Shown one piece after another: positions 20,175 to 28,832 of a DNA stretch of 64,000 nucleotides. The DNA comes from Azohydromonas australica DSM 1124 (lineage in GTDB: Bacteria > Pseudomonadota > Gammaproteobacteria > Burkholderiales > Burkholderiaceae_C): NCBI RefSeq assembly GCF_000430725.1, contig NZ_KE387212.1, positions 120,407-184,406 on the forward strand, read 5' to 3'. A program made the position numbers and the translations under genes. The notes below the pieces were generated by a model that saw only the letters and a program-made list of their open reading frames with translations, searched no databases and was not told the DNA's origin. Numbering within the stretch: position 1 is the first letter of the stretch; each line of letters opens with the position of its first letter.

Positions 20175-22318
20175 CTGCTCCAGACGCCATGAACACGCTT
20201 GATTCCCGCCTCGCGCGCGCCTTCGCGCCGCGTTCCGTCGCCGTCGTCGGCGCCACCGAGGACCGCAACAAGGTCGGCGGCCGGCCACTGCACTACCTGC
20301 AGCGCTTCGGCTTCGCCGGCGCCGTCTACCCGATCAACCCGCGGCGCGACAGCGTGCAGGGCCTGGCCGCCTGGCCCTCGCTGGCGGCGCTGCCCGAGGC
20401 GCCCGACGTCGCCGTCGTGGCCGTGGGCCAGGAGCAGGTGGCCGAGGTGATCCGCCAGTGCGCCGCCCGTGGCGTGGGCACCGCCGTCGTCATGAGCTCG
20501 GGCTTTGGCGAGACCGGCGCCGAGGGGCTGGCGCGGCAGCGCGCGCTGGTGGAGGAGGCGCGGCGGCTGGGCGTGCGCCTGATCGGGCCCAACGCCCAGG
20601 GCATCGCCAACTTCGGCAGCGGCGCGGTGCTGAACTTCAGCACCATGTTCATGGAGGTAGCGCCGCAGGACGGGCCGGTGGCCATCGTCAGCCAGAGCGG
20701 CGCGGCCAGCGTCATGCCCTACGCCCTGCTGCGCGAGCGCGGCATCGGCGTGCGCTACCTGGTGGCCTCGGGCAACGACGCCGACGCCTCGGTGGGCGAG
20801 CTGGCCCTCGTGGCGGCGGCGGACCCAGACATCCGCGTCGTGCTGCTCTACATCGAGTCGCTGTCCGACCCGGCGACGCTGGCCGAGGTGGCGCGGCTGG
20901 CCAATGCGCGTGGCGCGGCGGTCGTGGCCCTCAAGTCGGGCCGCAGCGCGCGCGGCGCCCAGGCCGCGGCCTCGCACACCGGCGCGCTGGTGCATGACGA
21001 CGTGGTGGTCGATGCCTTCCTGGAGCGCCACGGCATCTGGCGCGCCGCCGACGTGCACGGCCTGGTCAACGCCGTCGAACTGGTCCTGGCCGCCGGTCTG
21101 CACCCGGCCGAGCGGCTGGTGGTGATGAGCCACAGCGGCGCCGTGGGCGTGCTCAGTGCCGACACCGCCGAGCAGCTGAAGCTGCCGCTGGCCGAGCTGG
21201 CGCCGGCGACGCTGCAGGCGCTGGCGCGCGTCATGCCGGGCTTCGCCACGGCCGGCAACCCGGTGGACCTGACGGCCTCGCTGCTCACCGACGGCGGCAT
21301 GTTCGCCGCGACGCTGGAGGCGCTGGCGGCCGACCCGCAGGCGGACCTGTTCCTCATCGGCGTGCCCGTGGCGGGCGAGGGCTACGACGTGGAAGGCATG
21401 GCGCGCGACACCGCGCGCTTCATGGCCGCCCACGGCAAGCCGACCGCCGTCTCGGCCCCACAGGCTTCGGTGCGCGACGCCTTCGGGCGTGCCGGCGTCC
21501 CGGTGTTCGGGCACGAGACCGACGCCCTGGCCGCGCTGCACCAGCTCAGCCGCCACGCCCGGCTGCAGCAGCAGGCGCTGCGCCGCTCGGCCGCCGTGGA
21601 GGCGCTGCCGTCGCTGCCGGCGCTGCAGGGTGTCGCCACGCGCTCCGGCCCTGCCACGCTCAGCGAGGCGGACAGCCTGGCCGTGCTGGGCCACGCCGGC
21701 ATCCCGCTGGCACCGCACCGCCCATGCCGCACGGCGCAGGAGGCCGTCGCTGCCTGGCGCGAGCTGGGCCCAGAGGTGGTGCTGAAAGCCTGCTCGGCCC
21801 ACATCCCGCACAAGTCCGAGCACGGGCTGGTGTTCCTGGGCCTGGACAGCGAAGGGGCGGTGGCCGAGGCCTTCGAGCACTGTGCGGCCCGCGTCCGCGC
21901 GCTGGAGCTGCCGCTGGAGGGCGTGATCGTGGCCCGGCGCGTGCGCGGGCGGCGCGAGTTCGCCCTGGGCGTGCGCCAGGACCCGGCCTTCGGCGCGGTG
22001 GTCATGGTCAGCGACGGCGGGAAGTACGTGGAAGCGCTGCGCGACTTCGCGGTGCTGCTGCACCCCTTCACCGAGCAGGACGTGCTGGAGAAGCTGGCGG
22101 GGCTGCGCATCGCGCCGATCCTGGCCGGCGTGCGCGGCGAGCCGCCGGTGGATCGGGCCGTCGTGGCGCGCTGCGCCGTGGCGCTGGGCCGGCTGGCGGC
22201 GGCGCACCCGCGGGACATCGCCGCCATCGACCTCAACCCGCTGATCGTCGGCAGCGCCGGCGAGGGCGGCTGGGCCGTGGACGCCGTGGTCGAGCTGACG
22301 GGAGGCCGCCATGCGTGA
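20171..22318 (+). CDS. NDP-forming acyl-CoA synthetase (acetyl-CoA synthetase family, fused alpha-beta)
   Basis: A 715-residue fused enzyme of the ADP-forming acyl-CoA synthetase family. Residues about 10-140 are a CoA-binding Rossmann domain (SVAVVGATEDRNKVGGRP), 150-450 are succinyl-CoA-synthetase-like domains with SQSGAAS and SHTGALVHDD, and 480-700 form an ATP-grasp module with VLKACSAHIPHKSEHG. It would convert a carboxylic acid, CoA and ATP to acyl-CoA. The start overlaps the Bug stop; a second ATG 18 bases later is possible. Its own stop is overlapped by the next gene by eight bases. The specific acid is unknown. Confidence 0.88.
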   Translation: MTAPDAMNTLDSRLARAFAPRSVAVVGATEDRNKVGGRPLHYLQRFGFAGAVYPINPRRDSVQGLAAWPSLAALPEAPDVAVVAVGQEQVAEVIRQCAARGVGTAVVMSSGFGETGAEGLARQRALVEEARRLGVRLIGPNAQGIANFGSGAVLNFSTMFMEVAPQDGPVAIVSQSGAASVMPYALLRERGIGVRYLVASGNDADASVGELALVAAADPDIRVVLLYIESLSDPATLAEVARLANARGAAVVALKSGRSARGAQAAASHTGALVHDDVVVDAFLERHGIWRAADVHGLVNAVELVLAAGLHPAERLVVMSHSGAVGVLSADTAEQLKLPLAELAPATLQALARVMPGFATAGNPVDLTASLLTDGGMFAATLEALAADPQADLFLIGVPVAGEGYDVEGMARDTARFMAAHGKPTAVSAPQASVRDAFGRAGVPVFGHETDALAALHQLSRHARLQQQALRRSAAVEALPSLPALQGVATRSGPATLSEADSLAVLGHAGIPLAPHRPCRTAQEAVAAWRELGPEVVLKACSAHIPHKSEHGLVFLGLDSEGAVAEAFEHCAARVRALELPLEGVIVARRVRGRREFALGVRQDPAFGAVVMVSDGGKYVEALRDFAVLLHPFTEQDVLEKLAGLRIAPILAGVRGEPPVDRAVVARCAVALGRLAAAHPRDIAAIDLNPLIVGSAGEGGWAVDAVVELTGGRHA

Positions 22319-23087
22319 GGAACCCACCGTGACCGTGGAGATCACGGACCGCATCGCCGTCGTGCGGCTGCACCGGCCCGCGGTGATGAACGCGGTCAAT
22401 GACGCGCTGCGGCGCGAGCTGGGCGCGGCGCTGCGCGAGCTGGATGCCGGCGACGCGGCGGATGCCCTCGTGCTCACCGGCAGCGGCGAGCGTGCCTTCT
22501 GTGCCGGGCAGGACCTGGAGGAGTCGGCGGCGGTGGACACCACCACGCTGGCCGGCTGGCTCAACCGGCAGCACGCCATGTACCAGGCGCTGCGCGACGT
22601 GGACAAGCCGCTGGTGGCGGCGATCAACGGCACGGCCGTGGGCGCGGGATTCCAGATGGCGCTGCTGTGCGACCTGCGCGTGGCGCATGCGGACCTGCGC
22701 ATGGGCCAGCCGGAGGTGAAGGCGGGCCTGGCCAGCGTCGTGGGCTCGTACCTGATGTCGCTGCAGATCGGCCACTCGCTGAACCAGCAGCTCTCGCTCA
22801 CCGGCGAGCTGGTCAGCGGCGAGCGCGCGCACGTGCTGGGCCTGGTCAACGACCTGGTGGCGCCGGCGCAGGTGCTGCAGCGGGCAGTCGAGCGCGCCCG
22901 CGCCCTGGCTGCGCTGCCCGGTGCCGCGCTGCGCATGACCAAGCGGCGCTTTCGCGAGCGCACGCAGGCCGGCTTCGAGGAGGCCTGCAACGCGGGCATC
23001 CGCTACCAGCTGGAGTGCTACGCCACCGGCGAGCCCACCCGCGTGATGCAGGCCTTCCTGGCGCGCCGCAACGCCGCCCATTCCTGA
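22311..23087 (+). CDS. Enoyl-CoA hydratase/isomerase family protein
   Basis: A 258-residue crotonase-fold protein. Oxyanion-hole segments are visible (AFCAGQDLEE and INGTAVGAGFQMALLCDLRVA). At the catalytic glutamate region it has GQPEVKAGLASVVGSYLMS, with a Glu in the first catalytic position. It overlaps the upstream synthetase gene by eight bases and is 10 bases from the aldehyde dehydrogenase, so it is a mid-operon gene. It probably hydrates the enoyl-CoA formed from the activated acid; isomerase or hydrolase activity is also possible in this superfamily. Confidence 0.88.
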   Translation: MREEPTVTVEITDRIAVVRLHRPAVMNAVNDALRRELGAALRELDAGDAADALVLTGSGERAFCAGQDLEESAAVDTTTLAGWLNRQHAMYQALRDVDKPLVAAINGTAVGAGFQMALLCDLRVAHADLRMGQPEVKAGLASVVGSYLMSLQIGHSLNQQLSLTGELVSGERAHVLGLVNDLVAPAQVLQRAVERARALAALPGAALRMTKRRFRERTQAGFEEACNAGIRYQLECYATGEPTRVMQAFLARRNAAHS

Positions 23088-23097
23088 GGACACACCC

Positions 23098-24543
23098 ATG
23101 AACCAAGAGCAGATCTACATCGACGGCGCCTGGACGCCGGCCGGCGGCACGGCCCTGACGCCGGTGACCGACAGCTGGACCGAGCAGCCCTTCGCGGCCT
23201 ACCGCAGCGCCTGCGCCGCGGACGTGGACCGGGCGGTCCGGGCCGCGCGCCGGGCCTTCGGCACCTGGTCCGCGACGCCGGTGGCCGAGCGGGCCGCCGT
23301 CGTGCGCCGGATCGCCGCGGCGCTGCGTGAGCGCGGCGACGAGCTCACGCGCGTGATCTCGCGCGAGGTCGGCATGCCGGCGAAGCTGGCCGCGCGCATC
23401 CAGGTCGGGGCGCCGATCGCCGCCTGGGACGCTTATGCCCGGCTCGCCGATGAAGTGGAGTGGGAGACGCGCCTGGGCCACTCGCTGGTGCAGCAGGTGC
23501 CGGTGGGCGTGGTGGCCTGCATCACGCCCTGGAACTACCCGCTGCACCAGGTCACGGCCAAGGTGGCGCCGGCGCTGCTGGCGGGCTGCACCGTCGTGCT
23601 CAAGCCCTCGGAGCTGGCGCCGTCGAGCGCCTTCCTGCTGGCGCAGGCCATCGAGCAGGCGGGGGTGCCGGCGGGCGTGTTCAACCTCGTGCACGGCACC
23701 GGGCCGGAGGTGGGCGAGGCGCTGGTGCGGCATGCGGAGGTGGACATGGTGTCCTTCACCGGCTCCACGCGCGCCGGCCGGCACATCGCCGCGCTGGCCG
23801 GGCAGGACGTCAAGCGCGTGGCGCTGGAGCTGGGCGGCAAGTCCGCCGCGCTGGTGCTGCCCGGCGCCGACCTGGGCGCGGCGGTGAAGGCGACGCTGGC
23901 CGGCTGCTTCCTCAACTCCGGCCAGACCTGCTCGGCGACGACGCGGCTGCTGGTGCCGCGCGACCAGTACGAGCGTGCCGCCGCGCTGCTGCGCGAGGGC
24001 GCGGCGGGCTACCGCATGGGCGATCCGGCCGATGGCGCGACGCGCTTGGGGCCGCTGATCTCGGCGGCCCAGCGGCAGCGGGTGCTGGGCCTGGTCGAGC
24101 AGGCGCTGGGCGAGGGTGCCACGCGGCTGAGCCCGGACGTGGCGCTGCCGCCGCACGGCTTCTTCGTCGCGCCCACCGTGCTGGGGAACGTGCGGCCCGA
24201 CAGCGCCATTGCCCAGGAAGAGGTGTTCGGCCCGGTGCTGGTGCTGCTGCCCTACGAGGGCGTGGAGGAGGGCGTCGCGCTGGCCAACGGCACCGCCTAC
24301 GGGCTGGCGGCCAGCGTCTGGGGGCCGACGCCGGCGGCGGCGCTGGCCGTGGCGCGGCGGCTGCGCGCGGGCCAGGTGGACGTCAACGGCGCGCCCTTCA
24401 ACTCGGCCGCGCCCTTCGGCGGCTTCGGGCAGTCCGGCCTGGGGCGGGAGAACGGGCGCCACGGCCTCGAGGAGTTCCTGGAGCCGGTGTCGATCCAGAT
24501 GCCGCCCGCGTACTTCGACACCCCGTCCACGAACCAGGAGTGA
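23098..24543 (+). CDS. NAD(P)-dependent aldehyde dehydrogenase
   Basis: A 481-residue aldehyde dehydrogenase with a standard fold: cofactor-binding segments (ITPWNYPLHQ, VLKPSELAPSSAF), catalytic Glu244 in LELGGKSA and nucleophile Cys278 in NSGQTCSATTR. C-terminal PFGGFGQSGLGRENG is also conserved. It lies between two enoyl-CoA hydratase genes in the operon, so it may oxidise a retro-aldol product aldehyde, as vanillin dehydrogenase does next to feruloyl-CoA hydratase-lyase. That analogy is inference; no ferulate-specific residue was checked. Confidence 0.92.
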   Translation: MNQEQIYIDGAWTPAGGTALTPVTDSWTEQPFAAYRSACAADVDRAVRAARRAFGTWSATPVAERAAVVRRIAAALRERGDELTRVISREVGMPAKLAARIQVGAPIAAWDAYARLADEVEWETRLGHSLVQQVPVGVVACITPWNYPLHQVTAKVAPALLAGCTVVLKPSELAPSSAFLLAQAIEQAGVPAGVFNLVHGTGPEVGEALVRHAEVDMVSFTGSTRAGRHIAALAGQDVKRVALELGGKSAALVLPGADLGAAVKATLAGCFLNSGQTCSATTRLLVPRDQYERAAALLREGAAGYRMGDPADGATRLGPLISAAQRQRVLGLVEQALGEGATRLSPDVALPPHGFFVAPTVLGNVRPDSAIAQEEVFGPVLVLLPYEGVEEGVALANGTAYGLAASVWGPTPAAALAVARRLRAGQVDVNGAPFNSAAPFGGFGQSGLGRENGRHGLEEFLEPVSIQMPPAYFDTPSTNQE

Positions 24544-24547
24544 AGCC

Positions 24548-25360
24548 ATGGACTACCAGCAACTGACCTATTCCACCGAGGGCGCGACCGCCGTCATCAC
24601 CCTGAACCGGGCCGAGCGCATGAACGCGCTGACCAAGGTGCTGGAGGCCGAGCTGCGTGCGGCCATGGAGCGGGCCGGGCGCGACCCCGCGGTGCGCGCC
24701 ATCGTGCTCACCGGCGCCGGGCGCGCCTTCTGCGCCGGCATGGACATCGACGAGCTGGAGGTGCTGCCGCCGGAGGACATCCGCGCCCAGGAGTGGATGC
24801 GGCCCTACGACATGAACCGGCGCGCCGACTACCAGACGCGCTACTCGTACTTCCCGGCGATCGCCAAGCCCGTGATCTGCGCCATCAACGGCGCCGCGGC
24901 GGGCCTGGGGCTGGTGATGGCGCTCTACAGCGACTTCCGCCTCGCCGCCAGCACGGCGGCCTTCGCCACCGCCTTTGCCAAGCGTGGGCTGATCGCGGAG
25001 CACGGCATCGCCTGGATGCTGCCGCGCATCGTGGGCCACGCGCATGCGACGGACCTGCTGCTGACCTCGCGCAAGGTCGGCGCCGAGGAGGCGCTGGCGA
25101 TGGGGCTGGTGCACCGCGTGGTGGAGCCGCAGGCGCTGCTGTCCACCGCGCTGGAGCTGGCGCGCACGCTCTCCACCGAGGTGTCGCCCCGTTCGGTGGC
25201 GGTGGTGAAGCGCCAGCTCTGGGAGTCGCCCTACCAGTCGCTGGGAGAGGCCGTGGCGCTGGCCAACGCCGAGATGTTCACCAGCCTGCAAAGCGAGGAC
25301 TTCAGGGAGGGCGTGGCGCACTTCCAGGAGCGCCGCGCGCCGCGCTTCACGGGGCGCTGA
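24548..25360 (+). CDS. Enoyl-CoA hydratase/isomerase family protein
   Basis: A 270-residue crotonase-fold protein, starting four bases after the aldehyde dehydrogenase stop. Oxyanion segments are AFCAGMDIDELE and INGAAAGLGLVMALYSDFRLA. The catalytic region reads FAKRGLIAEHGIAWMLPRIVG, with Glu in the second catalytic position. It is only moderately similar to the other hydratase in this operon, so the two are not a recent duplication. It is the last gene of the run; the strand continues after 174 bases with an unrelated exported protein. Confidence 0.88.
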   Translation: MDYQQLTYSTEGATAVITLNRAERMNALTKVLEAELRAAMERAGRDPAVRAIVLTGAGRAFCAGMDIDELEVLPPEDIRAQEWMRPYDMNRRADYQTRYSYFPAIAKPVICAINGAAAGLGLVMALYSDFRLAASTAAFATAFAKRGLIAEHGIAWMLPRIVGHAHATDLLLTSRKVGAEEALAMGLVHRVVEPQALLSTALELARTLSTEVSPRSVAVVKRQLWESPYQSLGEAVALANAEMFTSLQSEDFREGVAHFQERRAPRFTGR

Positions 25361-25534
25361 GCGGGAGATGAGGTGACGTAGCCGCCCGGTCGTGCAGGAG
25401 GCGGCTTCGCTGCGAGGTGGTCCAGCGCGAGCCGCGGCTCGACAGCTGGCAGCGCCAGCGTTCGCTCCACACGGCGCTGCACGGCGGAAAGTGAAGGGAG
25501 CAAACTCCGTCATCTTCCACAGGAGGAGATCCGC

Positions 25535-26632
25535 ATGTCTCTGATGCGTTCGTCCTTGTCCTGGCCTGTCGCCACGCGGGTGCTGCTGGCGGCCCTTGCC
25601 GCAACTTCGGTCCTCGGCGCCGTACCGGCGCAGGCCGGCGCCAAGGCGCCTGATCTTTCCACGAAGGGTTACGACTACTACCTCACCGGCAGCGCCACCG
25701 ACGTCGCGCTCCTGCCGCCCGGCTCGCAGATGGTCGTGCTGATGGGCGGCGAAAACGATATCGCCGAGCCCCTGCGGCGCCTGGTCGACAAGGCAAGGGG
25801 CAGCTCCAGCGCGAAGGTGGATGTGGTTGTCATCCGCACCTCGGGTGCGGACGACTACAACGTGAGCTTCTCGGCGCTGGCGGGGGTCGATTCGGTGGAG
25901 ACGCTGGTGCTCAAGAAGCAGGCGGCGGCCAGCGACCCGGAGGTCAACCGCATCGTGCGCAATGCCGACGTGCTGTTCATCGCCGGCGGTGACCAGTCCA
26001 ACTACATCGCGCTGTGGAAGGGCACGCCATTGGAGGCCTCGCTCGGCCACCTGCGCAGCCGCCGGGTACCCATCGGGGGCAGCAGCGCCGGCATGGCGGT
26101 GCTGGGCGATGTCGACTACACGGGCGAGAACGGCAGTGTCACTTCCGCCGAGGCGCTGGCCGATCCGTATGACAAGCGCATCACGCTGAGCACGACGTTC
26201 ATCACTGGGCTGCCCGGACTGGCCGGCACCACCACCGATACCCACTTTCATGTGCGCGACCGCATGGGCCGCCTGGTGACCTTCCTGGCGCGGACGATCC
26301 GAGAGGGCCTGGCGGGGCTGGACGTTGTCCGGGGCATCGGCGTGGACGAGAAGACCGCGGTGGTGGCGGACGACGGCATCGCCACCGTGGTGGGCAGCGG
26401 CGCCGCGTACTTCCTGCGTCCCACCCAGGCTGCCGACACCATCGCGGCGAAGACGCCGCTGGCGTTTCGCAACGTGCAGGTTCACAAGGTGGCCGCGTCG
26501 CCGTCCGACGCCACCACGACCGTGCGGTTCAATCTCACGAACTGGACGCGCAGTGACGACACCCCGCCGTACTACCTGGATGCCCTGAGCGGAAGCCTGA
26601 CCTCGACGCAGGCAGGCGGCCTAGTGTACTGA
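25535..26632 (+). CDS. Exported S51/cyanophycinase-like peptidase
   Basis: A 365-residue protein with a long signal sequence (residues 1-34, ending VPAQA). The core is a class-I glutamine-amidotransferase-like S51 fold: MVVLMGGENDIAEPL, FIAGGDQSNY, nucleophile Ser184 in GGSSAGMAVLG, and DTHFHVRDRMGRL carrying the catalytic His region. These are the features of cyanophycinase and peptidase E relatives. A strong AGGAGGAG site precedes the ATG. The C-terminal 60 residues look like an added beta-rich tail. It would act outside the cytoplasm, on a beta-aspartyl or other peptide. No cyanophycin synthetase is nearby. Confidence 0.85.
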   Translation: MSLMRSSLSWPVATRVLLAALAATSVLGAVPAQAGAKAPDLSTKGYDYYLTGSATDVALLPPGSQMVVLMGGENDIAEPLRRLVDKARGSSSAKVDVVVIRTSGADDYNVSFSALAGVDSVETLVLKKQAAASDPEVNRIVRNADVLFIAGGDQSNYIALWKGTPLEASLGHLRSRRVPIGGSSAGMAVLGDVDYTGENGSVTSAEALADPYDKRITLSTTFITGLPGLAGTTTDTHFHVRDRMGRLVTFLARTIREGLAGLDVVRGIGVDEKTAVVADDGIATVVGSGAAYFLRPTQAADTIAAKTPLAFRNVQVHKVAASPSDATTTVRFNLTNWTRSDDTPPYYLDALSGSLTSTQAGGLVY

Positions 26633-26674
26633 GGCGCCGCGGACGGGGTGCGGCGGGCAGTTCGCTGCATGGCG

Positions 26675-27481
26675 TCAATCCCAGCGCGGCGCCAGCCCCT
26701 GCGGATCGACGAGGCGCTCGCCCCGGTCCAGCGTGGCGATGCGGGCCATGTCCTCGTCGCCCAGGCGCAGTGCCCGAGCCTGGAGATTCGAGGCCAGGTG
26801 GGCGCGCTGCGTGGAGGAAGGGATCACGGCGTGGCCCAGCTGCAGCGCCCACGCCAGGACCACCTGCGCCGGCGTCGCCTGGTGGCGTTGCGCCAGGGCC
26901 TGGATGACGGGGTCCTGCAGCACCTTGCCGTAGCCCAGCGTCATGTAAGAGGTGATCCGGACACCGGCCGCCCGTGCGGCCTCGACGACCGCACGGTTCT
27001 GCAGATACGGGTGCAGCTCCACCTGGTTGGTGGCGATCGCGCCGGGGCCGGCCGCGGCCACCGCCTGCCGCATCAGCGCCACGTTGAAGTTCGACACGCC
27101 GATCTGGCGCGTCAGGCCTTCGCGCCTGGCCTGCGCCAGCGCATCCAGGGTTTCGGCGAGCGGCACGGCGCCGTCGGGCGACGGCCAGTGGATCAGCGTC
27201 AGGTCCACGTGGTCGGTGCGCAGCTTGTGCAGGCTCTGCTTGAGGCTGGGCACGAGCCGGTCCCGCGACAGGTGCTCGGTCCAGATCTTCGTGGTCAGGA
27301 AGAGCGCCTGCCGGGCCACGCCGCTGCCGGCGATGGCCTGGCCCACGGCCTCCTCGTTGTCGTAGATCTGGGCCGTGTCGATGGCCCGGTAGCCCAGCTC
27401 CAGCGCGGTGCTCACGGAGTCGATGGCGGCCTGGCCTTTCAGGCGGAAGGTGCCCAGGCCGAAGTCAGGAATGGCTTGCAT
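26675..27481 (-). CDS. dkgB: Aldo/keto reductase, 2,5-diketo-D-gluconate reductase B-like
   Basis: A 268-residue NADPH-dependent aldo/keto reductase. The catalytic tetrad is complete: Asp35, Tyr40, Lys65 and His98 (IDTAQIYDNE, TTKIWTEH, LIHWP). The IPSSTQRAHLASNL segment binds the 2'-phosphate of NADPH. The length and absence of long loops fit DkgB (YafB). It is the last gene of a minus-strand MFS-AKR pair and ends 42 bases from a convergent peptidase gene. In the cell it likely reduces small aldehydes such as methylglyoxal; the exact substrate is not shown by sequence. Confidence 0.88.
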   Translation of the reverse strand: MQAIPDFGLGTFRLKGQAAIDSVSTALELGYRAIDTAQIYDNEEAVGQAIAGSGVARQALFLTTKIWTEHLSRDRLVPSLKQSLHKLRTDHVDLTLIHWPSPDGAVPLAETLDALAQARREGLTRQIGVSNFNVALMRQAVAAAGPGAIATNQVELHPYLQNRAVVEAARAAGVRITSYMTLGYGKVLQDPVIQALAQRHQATPAQVVLAWALQLGHAVIPSSTQRAHLASNLQARALRLGDEDMARIATLDRGERLVDPQGLAPRWD

Positions 27482-27525
27482 GGTGTGTCAGTCCTCGTGA
27501 ACGGAAGGGGTGATGAAGGCCCGGC

Positions 27526-28728
27526 TCAGCAGCGGCTCGACAGGGCGCCGCGTGCGGCGTGGGTTACGGTGTCGCGGCGGTCCAGGTGTCCGCTGAGCTT
27601 CGTCAGCGCCAGCGACAGCAGCACCACCAGGGCGCCGATCCAGGGCGTGTGCATGAGGCCCAGCCGCTCGACGATCAGGCCGCCGCCCCAGGCCGCGGCC
27701 GCAATGCCGAGGTTGAAGGCCGCGATGTTCAGGCCCGAGGCCACGTCCACGGCCTGGGGCTCGAAGCGCTCGGCCTGCTGGACCACGTACACCTGCAGCC
27801 CCGGCACGTTGCCGAAGGCCACGGCGCCCCAGGCCAGCACCGTCAGCACCACCAGCCAGGGGCTGTGCGCCGTGAAGGTCAGCAGCATCAGCACGCCGGC
27901 CAGCGCCGCGAAGATCAGCTGCAGGGCCGGGATCGGTCCCTTGCGGTCGGCCAGGCGGCCGCCCCAGACGTTGCCGATGGCCACGGAGACGCCGTAGGCC
28001 AGCAGCACCCACGCCACGGCGCCCTGGCTGAAGCCGGCGACGTCCTGCAGGATCGGCGCGAGGAAGGTGAAGGGGATGAACGAGCCGCCGTAGCCGATGG
28101 CTGTCTTCGCGTACACCAGCAGCAGCCGTGGTTGCGCCAGCACCCGGGCCTGGCTGCGCAGCGAGGCCGGCGGCGCATGCCGGATGCCGTGCGGCACGGC
28201 GAGCAGGCTGGCCAGGAAGGCCAGCAGGCCCAGCGCGGCGACGGCCAGGAAGGTCTCGCGCCAGCCGAAGTGCTGGCCGATGAAGGTGCCCAACGGCACG
28301 CCGGTGACCAGCGCCACCGTCAGCCCGGTGAACATGGTGGCGATGGCGCTGGCGGCCTTGTCCTTGGCGACCAGGCTGGTGGCGATGGTCGAGCCGATGG
28401 AGAAGAACACGCCGTGCGCCAGCCCGGTGAGCACCCGCGCCAGGACCAGCGACTCGTAGCCCGGCGCCTGCCACGCGAGCAGGTTGCCCGCCGTGAACAG
28501 CGCCATCAGCGCCAGCAGCAGCGTCTTGCGCGGCAGGCGCCCGGTGAGGGCGGTGAGCACGGGCGCGCCGATGGCGACGCCCAGCGCGTAGAGGCTGACC
28601 AGCAGGCTGGCCGAGGGCAGGCTGACTTGGAGGTCGGCGGCGATGGTCGGGATGAGGCCGACAATGACGAATTCCGTCGTTCCTATGGCGAAGGCGCTGA
28701 CGGTGAGCGCGAGCAGTGCAAGGGGCAT
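27526..28728 (-). CDS. MFS transporter, DHA1 family (AraJ/YdhP-like exporter)
   Basis: A 400-residue inner-membrane protein with twelve hydrophobic segments. It starts with the DHA1-type first helix (ALTVSAFAIGTTEFVIVGLIPTIA) and has the cytoplasmic loop motif TGRLPRKT between helices 2 and 3 and ADRKGP between helices 8 and 9. The ATG at 28728 is preferred over one 30 bases upstream because GGAGCT lies six bases before it. It is 44 bases from the aldo/keto reductase and downstream of a LysR gene with a palindrome in the gap. Drug or sugar efflux is the usual role. Confidence 0.9.
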   Translation of the reverse strand: MPLALLALTVSAFAIGTTEFVIVGLIPTIAADLQVSLPSASLLVSLYALGVAIGAPVLTALTGRLPRKTLLLALMALFTAGNLLAWQAPGYESLVLARVLTGLAHGVFFSIGSTIATSLVAKDKAASAIATMFTGLTVALVTGVPLGTFIGQHFGWRETFLAVAALGLLAFLASLLAVPHGIRHAPPASLRSQARVLAQPRLLLVYAKTAIGYGGSFIPFTFLAPILQDVAGFSQGAVAWVLLAYGVSVAIGNVWGGRLADRKGPIPALQLIFAALAGVLMLLTFTAHSPWLVVLTVLAWGAVAFGNVPGLQVYVVQQAERFEPQAVDVASGLNIAAFNLGIAAAAWGGGLIVERLGLMHTPWIGALVVLLSLALTKLSGHLDRRDTVTHAARGALSSRC

Positions 28729-28805
28729 GGGCAGCTCCAACAACAGGTTGGGCGCCACTGTGGGCCCGCAGGCCCGGCGGAAACAGCCGTGCCGGGGCAG
28801 ATGAT

Positions 28806-28824
28806 TCTTGACGCCGAGTCAAGA
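28806..28824. promoter_or_regulatory. Palindrome between LysR and MFS genes (LysR box or hairpin)
   Basis: TCTTGAC and GTCAAGA are perfect arms around GCCGA; the inner bases satisfy T-N11-A. It lies about 80 bases upstream of the MFS start and just past the LysR stop. It may be the operator for the MFS-AKR pair or a weak terminator of the LysR transcript; no T-tract follows. Confidence 0.45.
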
Positions 28825-28832
28825 GCCGGCGG

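Noticed and set aside
19751..22999. Minus-strand open frame of 1082 codons
   Set aside because: It is antisense to the Bug, acyl-CoA synthetase and hydratase genes, which have clear motifs; the minus frame has none.
26635..26655. Hairpin CGCCGC/GCGGCG after the S51 peptidase gene
   Set aside because: The stem is six bases with a nine-base loop and no T-tract; in such GC-rich DNA this is expected by chance.
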